A stretch of DNA of 64,000 nucleotides from assembly GCF_001632365.1 (NCBI RefSeq), contig NW_024468517.1, positions 663,247 through 727,246 of the forward strand. The letters are read 5' to 3'. How positions within the stretch are numbered: the stretch's first letter is position 1; each line of letters opens with the position of its first letter. This document shows, one piece after another, positions 10,877 to 23,154 of the stretch. The notes under the pieces are model-generated. The model did no database searches and was not told where the DNA came from. It saw only the letters and a program-made list of their open reading frames with translations. Source of the stretch: Laetiporus sulphureus 93-53. Taxonomy: Eukaryota; Basidiomycota; Agaricomycetes; Polyporales; Laetiporaceae. A program made the translations under genes and the position numbers.

Positions 10877-13384
10877 TTAACACCCAATGTTTCCGCCCGA
10901 AGCACCACCCTTCCCACTTCCGCTGGCTGTCTCTCCCGGTCGGGCTTTGTACTCAAGGTTCACTGCGATGACGGGCCAGACTGCCAGAACGTCGATTATT
11001 AGTTGACGCGGTCTACTGAATTGTGCACATGAACGAGCTTGGACGGAGAACCGCACCTTCTTCGAAGCCGGGATGCCTTCCGAGCCTGATCTGCTGCCAC
11101 ACGTTGCGCATCGAATCCGACTCACGGATCTCTTTCCAGTGATCTAGGAAGAAACGAACTTCGACCTGCACATGACCGGCGGACATTAATATAAGAAACC
11201 TCCTGTGCCCGATATGCAGAGGACGTGCCTTGCGAATTTCTTCGAACGCCGCGGAGAACGTCGAGAAGACCTCATACGCGACATTGTCTACAGTCAGCGA
11301 CTTGACGATGTAATCGCGAGCTCGCTGCTTGAGCTCCTGCAAGTCAAGCCCTGTGAAGGGAAGGAGGACGTTCAGCACAGATATAGACGTAGTGGACTTA
11401 GAAAGCATCGGCAGTCTCCGGTGGTACGTACTGTCTGCCAGCCTGTACACAGACTTCGCAGAACAAGGACACGGACGTCCTGAACCGTTTTTCCTCTCCC
11501 ATTGTGTGATCCACTCCCTGCGCGACTTTGAGACGCTCGTCAACCCTGCTGCGGAACTTTCCGACTGCTGGTTGCTTGGAGGCTGGCTAAATATAACGTT
11601 CGCTTGGCTGGACGAGCTAGATGCCACCGGTGAATTGTTCGCACTGGTAGCAGCAGAAAGAATGAATGAGGAGGAGAGGGGTGCGAAAACGATTTTGTCA
11701 GTGTAGATCTGCGCGAGAGGTTCAGCCCGTACAAATGATAAACGCAAGGGCCGGCAGAGAGCTCACGTAGTAGAGCACCGCACGGTAGGTAGTATAAGCG
11801 ACATCTTCAACTACGATACGGATTCTGTTCGGTCCGAATACGAAAGGGTCCTCGCGGGAGGTCTCGATCGTGTTGCTATCGGGATCCTGCTGCTCGAGCG
11901 GATGGGCCTCGCTCCTAGGAGACGATGGATGAGACAGCTTGGCTCGCACGTTACGCGCATGGATTGCGTCACTGTCTACGCTGTGAAGCTGCCCCGCAGC
12001 ATCTCTTACCGATGTCCGGGATGCATCCGTTCTTGTACTTGTACTGTCCACAGAAATTTGTCGCCTCTCCGTAGAAGGGGTAATTCCGATGGTCTCGGAT
12101 GATGCTTCGGTTGGAGTTTTCGTTGGTAAATCATCTTCGTCTTCCTCCTCATCCGAGTCGTCAAATCGCCGAATAAGAGAGGTGGTGTCTCCTGAAGAAT
12201 CCACGTCGAAGAGCTGACTGGAGGCATTGGTTAATAAGCCCTCTGAGAAGCCGGACTGGAACACTAGAGATGTTGTATATCAGAATTACATGGATTGCTT
12301 CAACGTTAGGCACCTACTTGTGGCGAAATATTCTACCCTCGTGAGCAGTTTCCGGGAAGCATATATCTTCTTCGCATCTATTCTGCTCCTACCTCTCCTT
12401 GGTAGGATGAACTCAACGTCAGAGTAGATAGGGCTGAAATAAATCAGTTATTGTGTATGACACCAGCTTACAAACGCGTACTCATCGAGCAGACCACCCA
12501 TCACATCGATCAGGTCCCGTGGCACGAGACGACGGGGTATAGCTGGAGGAGGCGTTGGAGACGTTGGAGTAGTAGTGATAGAGCATATCACAAGAACAGT
12601 ATCGTGCTGCTTTACTGATGGTTGATTGAAGACATCGTTCCTGCGAGCAAATTGGGCCCATCCCCAGTTCTGGGTCTGCTCGTAACATCAGTATATGTCA
12701 TTATACGAAGTCGTTACCGTACATACCTGATGAGTGAACGAGTGGTCATGGGCCTCTTTATCACTGATCAGGACAGTCTTTCGCAAGCTGTTGGACTAGC
12801 CGTCAATGCGAAGTCACACGCTTGCAGAAGCACTGACTTTCGCAGCTCGAATCCGAAGTTGTAGGCGCCATCACGAACCCATCTACCCCTGTTGAACATG
12901 CTTGCAAACCACTATAGCGTGCGACTCACTTGCTGTCAACCGCATCTTCAAGTTCTTCGGCTGTAGGCTTGAAGAAAGCCATTCATGTGTACCAGCATGA
13001 CCTTGAGTCGATCATTTTACGTACCTCACAAGACAGGTATAAACTTATGTACGTATGCCCTTCGGCACTGACCGAGCCAGAATTGGCGTAGAACAACACC
13101 TGAAGGCAGTGTAGCGCTTGCACAGAAGGATACCTATTTACCACTGACCTGCCAACGTCTTCTTCCGAACTTGGCGGACTTCATAACATTGGACTTCGAT
13201 TCCCCTTTACTGATGACCGTGAAAAGTCAAAGTATAGCTTCGCCATCAAATGCATTCTAATATGTGAAAAGAGATGGCAAATCTCCCACCTTGATTCGTA
13301 AATCGCTTTGACGTTGCGAATTACCCACTCAAAACGGAGCGTTACACTTTCCTGATAATCGGAAGTGGCACTAGAATTATCCAT
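10877..13384 (-). CDS. MATH-BTB domain protein
   Basis: Probable substrate adaptor of a Cul3 ubiquitin ligase (known role of the MATH-BTB class; inferred here). Exons on the minus strand: 13384-13290, 13209-13149, 13099-13025, 12967-12930, 12888-12838, 12787-12727, 12675-12482, 12433-12318, 12263-11767, 11708-11432, 11350-11229, 11165-11057, 10980-10877 (599 aa). The MATH domain lies near residues 15-155 (LRFEWVIRNVKAIYESR, KSAKFGRRRWQVLFYANSGS, THQTQNWGWAQFARRND). The BTB fold starts at DDPIYSDVEFILPRRGRS and continues YFATMFQSGFSEG, TYRAVLYYIYTDKIVFAP and SAKSVYRLADRLDLQELKQR. An acidic, Ser/Thr-rich insert of about 110 residues splits the BTB core, and a second Ser-rich insert follows the YTDK segment. 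Intron 11166-11228 needs a GC-AG boundary; without it the frame stays open, but 21 residues foreign to the family would be inserted. Confidence 0.85.
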
Positions 13385-13769
13385 GGCAGTCACGATGGAA
13401 CTTGGTGCCAATAGATCTGCAAGGTTTCAGATAACTCAGGACACAGGCTCAAGGCACTTCAAGACAGCCTGAGGATAATTGAATGCTAACTCCTTAAAGG
13501 TTTCTCTCCGTAAGCTGGGAGTGGCAACCCCTGCGGCTGTGGCCTCAAGCGCAAGACGGAAAGAGAGCAAGGTGTGGCCCCAAAGTCTGAGGCTGACTGA
13601 GACGCCGTCCAGCGAACACGTGCAGCTGCAGAGCATTTATATAGCTTCTTCGCAAATCCGATTTACATGGAGACTTAATACGATATGGCAAGCAAGCAAC
13701 TATGCAGCAGCTTGTACTTGTACATATCCTTACCACGGGGTATCATGTTACATATTCGACGACCTGACG
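13385..13769. other. Intergenic: BTB promoter and Prp24 3' UTR
   Basis: 385 bp between the BTB start and the Prp24/SART3 stop, same strand. Nothing gene-like seen. Confidence 0.55.
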
Positions 13770-16700
13770 TCACTTCCCACCACTCAGCATCTTCCTGAAA
13801 TCGTCTTGTCCCTTGCTCGATTGCACTCCTGCTGAGACGCTTTGCGCATGCTGCGATGATTGCGAGCCGTTCTGCGCTGAGCTCGTTGCCCCAACCGTTG
13901 TCACACGCTTCTTGCTCCCAAGACCTGCCCTCGGTCTCGACACAGCTGTGCGCGGAATGAACATGCCACCTGCAGTCGGTGGCAGCGCTGCAGAGCGCGA
14001 TGAAGATGTAGCTCCAGGAGTATCTGCCACAAGCTCCAGTGTATTGCCATTGTACACGATAGGCTCGGAGCGCAGGAGCAACTTGCCCACATCCTGGATG
14101 CAAGGCCATTTTCACGTCAGAAGGGATGCAGACATGTTGATCATCAATGTCCACTTACTGCAGCATTCTCGAAGAGCACCTCAGCCTCAGCTTTATCCGC
14201 GAACACTTCTATGCGCTCCAACGGAGCCAACTTTTCTAGTGCCTGCTGCAGCAAGCCTTCCTGTGTGTTGGGAGGAAGGTTGCGCACGCGCACGGATCGA
14301 CTACGTATGTCTGCTCGCTTGTTTGGGTCACTGTCGATACGTAAGTTCTCTGCGACCAATCTCAAGCTATTATACACAAACCGATTTCTAGCACGAACAC
14401 GCGTATCAGCAAGCGTAACGGCTATGCGGCGTCTCTTCAGCTCGACATTGTTAGCATGCAGAGCTTTCGCTGCGTCTTGCTAAAGGGAAGATACAGCTTG
14501 TGTATATGGTCTAATGGACGATGCACTCACCTCCTGCTCAAATTCAACGAACGCGAAGCCTCTTGGACGCTCATCCTTGTCCAAGGCCATCCGTACCTCC
14601 TTGATCGGCCCATACTAAGTGATAAGGCAGAGTGAGCATGAGTGCAAAGCATGTCACGGAGCTACATACTGTCTTGAAGAGGTTCTCCAGGTCCTCCTTG
14701 GTAACGAATCTACTCAACCCGGCAACGTATACTTCTCTATCATTCGCATCGACGTCTGTCCGCTCCTTCTTGCGTTCAGGATTCGAGATATATACGCTGA
14801 GGGGCAGGCTTGGCTCCAGCTCCTGGCCGTGAAGTTCCAAGGCAGCTTGTGCGGCAAGCTAGGATGGTCAATATCCAGTGACCTCACTACAGTTTATAAA
14901 ACATACTGGTGATGTGTACTGCACATAGCAAAACCTCCGCGTGCTCTTGAACTTCTTGCTCGGCCATCGCACATCAAAGATCGTGCCATACTGCAAGACT
15001 ATGTCAGCGCTATCTTCACTTCATGCATACGCGACAGGCCGCTACCTTAGAAAAGAGACTGCGAATATATGCATCATCGGCCTTCTCCGGGAAGTTTGTG
15101 ACATACAATGTCGATTTCCACGCGAGATGAACTGCGATCTCTTCTCCGTGTATGCGCTTCTTGTCCTTAGTCAATGCCGCCGGCACACTTTCCTGTTGAA
15201 GCGTCCCGTTCATAACTCCCCGCCATACAAATTGGTAAACGTACCCGCTCCATAAACTCGACAGTCGCTACGGGAGCATTCGGCAAGTGTGTTACTTTAA
15301 TTTCTCGGATAGGGCCGCACTTGAGCAGATGGTCAGCCATTAGCCTCAGTGCCAGTTAGAGCTACGCACATCTTTGAACAACGACGCTAGGTCGTCTTCC
15401 CGTGCGTCTGACGGCAGATCGGCCACGAACACTGTGCAGTTCTCGCGATCTCTACAAATGATGGTCTCCATGAGTCGATCAATATTAATTGACAGCAAAT
15501 ATGCTCACCGCTTCAACGTGGCCTCTGTAGCACTCGTCAGACACAACCTAACATGTACTGGCTGAGGTTAACTCACCGATCTTTTGCTTTTTGTGCTCCT
15601 CAGATGCAACTTCATCTTCCGCCTTCCGCTTTGCGCCTGTGCCAGATGGTTTAGTGGAATCGACAGCCATTGGGACCACTTCGCCTTCTTCCTGAGTTGA
15701 TGCAGGTGGTGGTATCTCGGAGACCGATGTCGCATTCGCTTGCTGCTCAGCGATAAGCTGCATAGCTGCATGTTGCGCTTTCTCTGCCTCCTATTGCGAA
15801 TCAATCAGCCCACGCTTACATTTTCACGTAGAAGTAAACACACCTTCGCACGCCGAGCGTTGGTCTGGGCTTGCGCATACTGGATTTTGTCAAGACAAAG
15901 ATCAATCTCATCGACTGTGCCGTACAATTGCTCAAAATTGATCCACGCATCCCACATCGCCTCAGGCCAGTCAAGGCTTTTCATGCAAATATCTTGGAAC
16001 ACCCTCCTTGCATCCTCATAGAGGTTTTGTTTGCTGCGGACATCACGTGTCGATGAGCGCAGCATTCTCACAAAAACAGATTGTTGAAAACGTACATGAG
16101 CACCTCCGTGTAGGATGTCCAGGCAAGATAGCTTGTCTTGTAGTGCTTTGTAGTATCTTCCCATAATATCAGAGCGTGCTCAGCGAGGTCGGGCAACTTG
16201 AGACACTGGTAAGAGACATTTCAGAATATGTACAGTTGGACATGTTGGAATGCATACGACCGACGAGAAGAACTTCTCTATCCGAAGTCTTAGGTCCCCA
16301 GACGGTGACACTGCCAAAGTCAACTATGGCTCTTATGTGCGTAACGTGAACGTAAGCATACCTTTCCGCACTCGCGTGACACCGTCCATGACGACTTCAA
16401 TTAAGGTATCAAAACCTTGCTCTCCTTGATCAGTGGTAAGAGTAAGAGTCAGCTCGCTATGGCATATGCACAACTTACCTGTTTCCCCTGCTTCGAATTG
16501 CCGCTTCTCGTAACCTGCACGAGCAAGGACGACGGGGACCAGCTGCTCCACGTCTGATTGGAGTGGTGTAATGGTCTTCGTCTTCTCATATACAGCTGCC
16601 ATTCATGCAATGAGCATCAGAATGGCACAATCATCAGATACTTACCTCGGATTTCGGCCCGTACATCATCTTCTGACGAGTCTGCAATGCGCTCCTGCAA

Positions 16701-18098
16701 AATGGGAATCTCATAAGAGCGATTCCACGTGGCATGCCAACGGATACTGACTAAGAAGCGCATATAGCGAGCCCATATTTCTCCGGCCGCTGGTACGCTG
16801 CGCACGGCTCGTTTAAACGTTGCCAGTTGCAGATCATCATCGACACCTTGTTGTCTCTGATAGATGGGTAAACATGTGGACGTTCGAGCAAAGGAGCCTA
16901 CTGACCAGAAAGTCAACGAGACTGATCCAGAATGATCTAAGAGCGTCCTCCGCGGTTGAATCACCCTCCCAGCGACGCTTGTCTGCCTCCGCGATAGCTC
17001 GTTCGTACAAGGTTTTCAACACGAACAGATCAGGCTTCTGTTTGCGACGCTCAACGGTGGTGTAATACGCATATGCTTCCAATGAGAAGCCGGATTGTTC
17101 CTATTATATCGACCGTTCATCCAATATGTTTCATGCTATAAGAGCAGTAGACTTACAAGAGACGTCTCATACTGCTCGCGTCTTTCGAATGCTTTCCTCG
17201 CTTGTGAGCGGAGCTTCGAGGCGCTGACAAGCAGTGCCTCATACTGGTCAGGGGGCTTGTAGCTGGTTGTGAATGAAGAGTATGCTTGAAACGTTGAATC
17301 CTGGGCTGAAAGATACATCATGGGTACCATGAAGCACTTCAACCAGAGTCAGACTTACCGGCATGAGGCTGCTGCAAGCGTTCTAGTAGCATAGACTCGA
17401 TCCGATTGACGAGCTGCACCCTATTCGGGTAGAAGCTGTGAGTTTCCCTTCGCTCAAGGTGAAGCTGTAACTAACTTTTCCTCCGGAGGCGCAGTCTGAA
17501 GAACCTCGAGCTCCCATTCCTTCTGTTTTTCCCAAAGCAAATGACCCTGGCAAACGGCATCACAACGTGGTGATGCTGTCGGTCGGTGGCCAGGCTTACC
17601 TTCGTGAGATGTCCGATGCCTTTGGCTACCACCTCATTCATTTTAGATTGTGTCCACTCCGTTGAGAACAACTCTTCGAGGTCGTTCGGCTTGGTATCGA
17701 GCGTGCCGAAATGCTCATATCGCTCTATGAGAAGATCCAGGTGCTTCTCCAGGAGCGGGATGGCTTTTAATGGAGTCAAACGACAGTCCAAACCATATGT
17801 AAGATTACTCACAGAGATAGTCTTGTTCGGCACGTTCGCACAAGTCAAGCACAGCACGGAGATCGTCAGCAGACTCCAGATTGCTTGATTGCAATTTGTG
17901 TTCGATCAAAGGGATCCAAACATAGTCTCCTGCAGCCCAAAAAGCAGTGACCATTTCCAGAGCAGACTCTATTTGGTCCTCCATGCCTGTCTCACGAGAA
18001 AAACGGACGTTCTCGGCGTGCAATGTAATGTCATAGGGATTATCGGTCAAGCGAGTGAGAATGTTGGAAAGAGCCTCAAGAGCATCAGCATCGTCCAT
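13770..18098 (-). CDS. PRP24: U4/U6 snRNP recycling factor Prp24/SART3 (HAT repeats plus RRMs)
   Basis: Re-anneals U4 and U6 snRNA after splicing, in the nucleus. 24 exons, 1032 aa, minus strand: 18098-17813, 17763-17600, 17546-17476, 17420-17359, 17305-17157, 17100-16906, 16856-16752, 16694-16646, 16595-16479, 16424-16362, 16310-16258, 16205-16096, 16033-15844, 15790-15577, 15524-15509, 15451-15370, 15319-15245, 15192-15046, 14990-14907, 14858-14670, 14614-14531, 14479-14382, 14330-14159, 14093-13770. The N-terminal 600 residues are HAT helical repeats (for example FWISLVDFL, AGEIWARYMRFL, AMWDAWINFEQLYG). A Lys/Glu-rich linker follows, then several RRMs: NCTVFVADLPSDAREDD, STLYVTNFPEKADDAY, REVYVAGLSRFVTKED and SVRVRNLPPNTQEG. 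The last residues, DDFRKMLSGGK, match the conserved C-terminal Lsm-binding tail. The SART3-like HAT region makes it longer than budding-yeast Prp24. The 15524-15509 exon is only 16 nt. Confidence 0.92.
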
Positions 18099-18601
18099 AT
18101 TGTGGTTCAGTTGTTAAGCAAGTACACAGCAAGTTGGTATGGGCTGTCCAAGGTCTTCCAGCCGAACGAGCGAGATGAGAAATTGGAACGTGTTCGCGAG
18201 AAATGAAGGCTGCAAAGCGACCTTGGCTGCGACGCGATGCGTGAAGCAGTCTCGAGCGTTAACGCTAGGCATCTAAGCGCCCATGCATACTGATAAGTTG
18301 CTCCTTGAAGTTGTTTCGTTGAAGTTCAGCTGGAAGCTTGCAGTCCTCTCTCAGGCACAATCTTGATCCTGAGGTTCACCGTCGATTTCTCAGCATCACT
18401 TGCGGAACCGTTCAGCAAATGACAGTGAAGACCATCTAACACCGTGAAAAGACAGTATTGCGTTCCGAAGTCTAAATTGGTATCGAGAATCTTACATGAT
18501 TCCAGCTAAGCAGATGTGATACAGGTACATTTGAATTACACACGCTATGAAGGGAAATCTACAATTTCGTTACTTACGGAGTCCGACACACAGGCATCTA
18601 T
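18099..18601. other. Intergenic: Prp24 promoter and PKS 3' side
   Basis: About 500 bp. It marks the left boundary of the accessory block. No gene, repeat or RNA seen. Confidence 0.55.
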
Positions 18602-21600
18602 CTATCGCCGAGACCATTCTGTCTGCACGGTCTGGATGAACGCAGCATCGTCTAAGACATTGAAGTGTCCGCCGGTCACCGTGATGATTTTGGCGTCAGG
18701 AGCGACGCGTTCGATCCCGTACTGCTCCCAGCCAGCCTTCCCAGTCTCAGGAATGAATGCGAGGTAACCCTTTTGTGCAACGTAGATCGTCTTCGGCGCC
18801 TTGATCGATGCCATCCACTGGCACAGAGCCTCCTGCAATGCAGAAAGCGTCGGAGCTTGTTCAGGAGGAAGGAGCTCGAAGAAGAACTCATAAATGCCGA
18901 CGTGCAAGTTGTTGAACGTCTCCCACCAGTCGAGTACGTGCGCAGGTGCCTCCAAACCGTTCGCCGCGTTCTCCCAGTCCTGCGCAGCGCGGTGCCGCGC
19001 TGGCGACGGATCAGCTCGGTACAATGCAAGCATCGAGTCGAGGAGGCGTTGTATGAGAGACGGCCCAGCTTTCCGCAGCTGCATCGCCTCATCGTCGGGC
19101 TGAATCAGAGGTGAAAGCCAGAGCAAAGGGAAATGATCGATATAGCACAGCTGTACGACCTCGTCTCCGTTATCCTCCAACATCTTTGCGATTACACTCG
19201 TCATGAGCGTGCTCGCGCAGAATGCGCCGAGACGGTACGGCCCTTGAGGTTGTGCGGCCTTGATCTGTTCATAGTAGAAGCGACAGAATGCGGTGAATGG
19301 ATATTTCGGTGTCTCTGGCGTGGTCTGCAGTGCCCAGAGGGATGTCGTGAACTTTTCTTGAATCGATATGAACGGCAGAGCGCTTCCACTGGCGCCATGA
19401 AGCACGATCAAGGGCGTTTCGCCATTGTCCACGAGCTTCAAAACTGTTTGTCCCGACTTGTGCACCTCATCCCACTGGAAGTATGTGATTGACGGTGCGA
19501 CCTTCTCCGTAGCTTCGCTGCCGGTCTGCTTTTCTTCGAGGCGACGTTCGAGGTCCAACAAGCTGACCTTTTCGAGCAAGTCAGCCGATGCGAGCGTCAC
19601 GAATGGCCGAAGAGCGAATGCAAGCCGTCCCGCTGCTAGAGAGTCAAGTCCGTATGAAGAGAGGGGTGCGTCGTCAGAGAAACTAGAGGGATCGATATCC
19701 AAACTGTGCAGTACGGTGGCGCGAAGGGCATCGCGTGGACTGTCTGGAGGTGGCGAAGGAGGTGGGGATCCGAGCTGGCGTTTACCAAATGGATAAGGTG
19801 GCAATTCGATAGAGTGAGAGATGGTGTCTTGGCCGTTCAGGATATGGAAGTCGACAGAGTTATAGCCCATCGCAACGATCTTCCCGAGGCAGCTCAAAAA
19901 CTGTCTTTCCTCCTGGAAGTCTTCGTACTTCTTTGAGCGAGACATGGGACACACCACGGAGGACGGCTGCGCGCCCATCTCCTGCATGTACGTCGATAGG
20001 ACGGGATGAGGGCTGACTTCGACAAAGGATGCATGAGGACATGTTTGGCAAATGGCTTCGAACGCCTGGGCGAAGTGGACGGGGTCCCGGAAATTGTGCC
20101 AGAAGTAGTTGGCAGTAAACCCTTCGAGAAGCGCACCAGTGGCAGTGGAGTAGGTTGTAACCTGCGGCTTGTGTTCTCCAGGGTACCGGGCGAAGATCTC
20201 CTTAATGCGAGAGAAGTACTCTGCTTGGCACAGATCCATGAGACCCGAGTGCACAGCGACGCGAGTGGCCAGCTTCCGGGCGGAGATCCCACGAGACGCA
20301 GCAATCTCGACGGCTCTGTCGACAAGGTACTCATGCCCAGAGATCGCAACTGCACCCGAAGCGTTGTAGCTCGCGATATCCAGGATGCCCCGCTCTCCTG
20401 TCGGGCGCACAAGGTGGATGATGGAGCGAGCTTGTGCAGCATCACAACTCAGTGCCGCCATCGCCCCGCCGGCCTTCTCAACCGCAGACAAAGCCTGACC
20501 TTGTGCAATCGCGATCTCCATAGCCATGCGCTTGGGGCCAGCACCCGACGCATAGAGCATCGGAGTCTCTCCCGCGGAATGCCCGACAAATACATCTGCG
20601 CGCAGACCAAGACTGCGAAGAAGATCGTACAGCGCGATCTGGATCATCGCCATAGCGGGGAAGATGATCGACGAAGGCCAGATCGCAGGAAGCACCTGCA
20701 GGGGGTGGACATCATCGAACAGACCAACCTGCTGGATAAGAGACATTCCAGTCGCATCTCGGTAACATGCGTCCAATTCAAGGATCGTGTCGCGGAAGAC
20801 CGTGTACCTGTGGAATAATTGCCGGCCCACTATAATGGAATAAGCTCAGCCTTCAGTGTACGTCAGCACCGTGAGACATACTTACTGTTTATGTGCTGAG
20901 GCCCTTGCCCAGGGAAGACGAAGACCATGGGTTGCCTTACATGCGGCACAAACACGGGCGAGGAGAAACGGGGAATCTTCTGCCCTGGATGAGTGACAGC
21001 ATACGACCGCCAAGTCATCTGCCTTACACGACGACCGCAGATCGTCGAGAGTGCTGCTAGCTGATCCGCGAACGCATCGGAGAGACAATCCAGATTAGCA
21101 GCGACGGCGCTTGCAGAGCGCGGTGTGAGGCCTCCTGCAACGAGCAGAGTAGAGTGAACAGCCTCTTGGACGTCCATTTGATCAACACCCTGAGGCAAGA
21201 TGCCCTGCATGACGACATGACCGTTTGTTCCGCCCACGCCGGAACTCGATATCGAGATGGTAACCTTCCCTGAAGGAGAACGTGCCTTAATATGTGTTGG
21301 CTCTAGCGGGACGCGCAAGTTGCACTTGTCCCAGGCACCATTCGGGAAGTTGACACTGGGTGGGATGACTCCGGTCTCGAACATCGAACAGGCTTTGCAT
21401 AAGGATACAAGGAAAGAGACGTTGCCAAGATGCCTGCGCGTGGATCAACAAACGTTCCTATAGGGTAAGCCGTCAAACGTACCCCATGTTGCCTGCCACG
21501 CTGCCAATCAGCACTTCTCTGTCGCGCCCAAAATTCTGGGAAATCCAGCTGTCGTCTGCAAAAGCGCCTGTGGAGGATGAACAGACGCGCATGTAATCGG

Positions 21601-22930
21601 GAGGAAATGCACCTACCAACTCCGTGAATCTCAATATAGTCGACATCATTCGGTTCGGAATCAATGCCAAGGTATGCCCGATGCATCGCATCCACACGCA
21701 TGTCAGAGCCCGGGTGGCTAACGGGTGTTACCGCACCAGACGCATTGATACCTGTCCCAAGAATCTGAAAACGAATAGGTATTCCGAATTGCATGAGTTT
21801 CGCAATCTGAAATATTCTAGACCTGCGAACTCACATTGCCATAGATGTGGTCACCATCACGAATTGCTGCGTCATATGGTTTCAGGACGACAGCGATGGC
21901 GCCTTCGCCAATGGCGAGCCTGAAAACAGTCAAAGCTCGTTCAGAGACGGAGCGCATCGCATCACTTCTTGGGAACTCACCCGTCCGCGGCATCGAACAG
22001 CCTGGATGCACACTCCCGAGCTGATGCCGAGTCAGAAAGCTGCTGAGCGAAATTGCTAAACCTGATGCGCAAGAAATTGTGAGATGACGTCAACAGCGCA
22101 AGTGATCAAGAGTGCGCACCGAACGAGATGACATCCGGCAACCACGGCGGCGTCGCATTCCCCAGCACGGATCGCCTGAACGGCCAAGTGCAAGGCCGTC
22201 AAGCTTGAATTGCATGTCGCGTCAATCGGCACACATGGCCCACGAAGATCGAGATGCCGGGAAATCTCGTCTGCGAGGCATGGGATGCTCGCAAAGGCAC
22301 TCTTTCCTTCTTGATCGTCCTATAAGTTGTCGCATTCTTACTACGAGTCTCGACTTTCACGGAGGTAGAGATAGTAACGTACCAGCTCCGCGACGCTTAA
22401 TACGTCATGTGCTGTGCCTGAAGCGTACCAGCCCACGTTCTGGCCCCGGTAATTGATCCCAGCATCAATCAGGGACAAGAACGACAATTCAAGAAGCTTC
22501 TTCGTGCTGAGTGCCATATTCCGTGCTTCTTCATTAGAGATTCCGAATTCAACATGATCGAAGGATCCAGTATCCTTCAAGAATGAGCCATGCGGGGAAG
22601 TATTGCGGCTCGAGGCATCCTCCGACCAACTTCAAGAAGATCAATGAGATTTCCACAAAGGGATGCATAGGAATCAAACCTACCACGTTGAGTTTGATCG
22701 TTCGCGAGGGAGTTCTTCGTATGCCTCCCCCTTGTTGAGGAGAAATTCGACGAACTGCTTGTAGTCAAGATCATGTTGTGCATGTGTTCCACTGGGAAGC
22801 TGGGCAGCGATGCCAACCTGAAATGTCGGGCAACGTAAGCTCACCCATTCAGTGCAAGAATGAAGAGAGGTTGACTCACGATCGCCACCGGTCGCTTCTC
22901 GCTGAGAGAAGTATAGAAATTCGGGGACAT
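18602..22930 (-). CDS. Compact polyketide synthase, KS-AT-ACP-TE
   Basis: Iterative type I synthase. Exons, minus strand: 22930-22880, 22817-22684, 22629-22383, 22319-22120, 22061-21981, 21919-21835, 21764-21617, 21567-21483, 21433-20886, 20829-18602 (1268 aa). KS (about 15-450): IVGIAAQLPSG, catalytic Cys180 in PIDATCNSSLTALHLA, His313 in EIHGVG, His345 in GNMGHLGN. AT (about 510-870): VFVFPGQGPQHIN, Ser611 in GHSAGE, VAVHSGLMD, ending LPPYPFGKRQ. ACP: Ser923 in YGLDSLAAGRL. C-terminal alpha/beta-hydrolase thioesterase (about 980-1268): LIVLHGASGSALPF, nucleophile position GAFCAS (Cys1064 where GxSxG is usual), Asp1091, His1249 in TGGHF. I find no SAT, product-template, KR, DH, ER or methyltransferase domain, and at 1268 aa there is no room for them. 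Classic fungal non-reducing synthases are near 2000 aa. The product cannot be predicted. The KS motif after HGVG lacks the usual GDPxE, so activity should not be taken for granted. Confidence 0.9.
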
Positions 22931-23154
22931 GTCGAGTGGATGAAATTGGAGAAAGAGAGGCTGGTAATTCGGGTAATGTAGGAGCCTTTATATCCAGTGT
23001 GAAGCGCAGAAAAGATCTAGTTTGGCTGTTGACGGCAATCTTGAGAGCGGCCCGAGTAGATGCGATATCGGCTAAGGAAGTGCTCATAGCATCAAACCAA
23101 TACCGTCACAGCAGCGAACAGCGTGAGTATGGAGGTCTCGTCTGTTCCGCGCGA

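Noticed and set aside
19690..19830. Possible product-template domain between AT and ACP of the PKS
   Set aside because: Only about 50 residues, Pro/Ser-rich (GSPPPSPPPDSPRD), separate the two domains; no PT motif fits.
20006..20818. Open frame of 270 codons on the plus strand
   Set aside because: Antisense shadow of the AT domain of the PKS; no family motif and no splice pattern.
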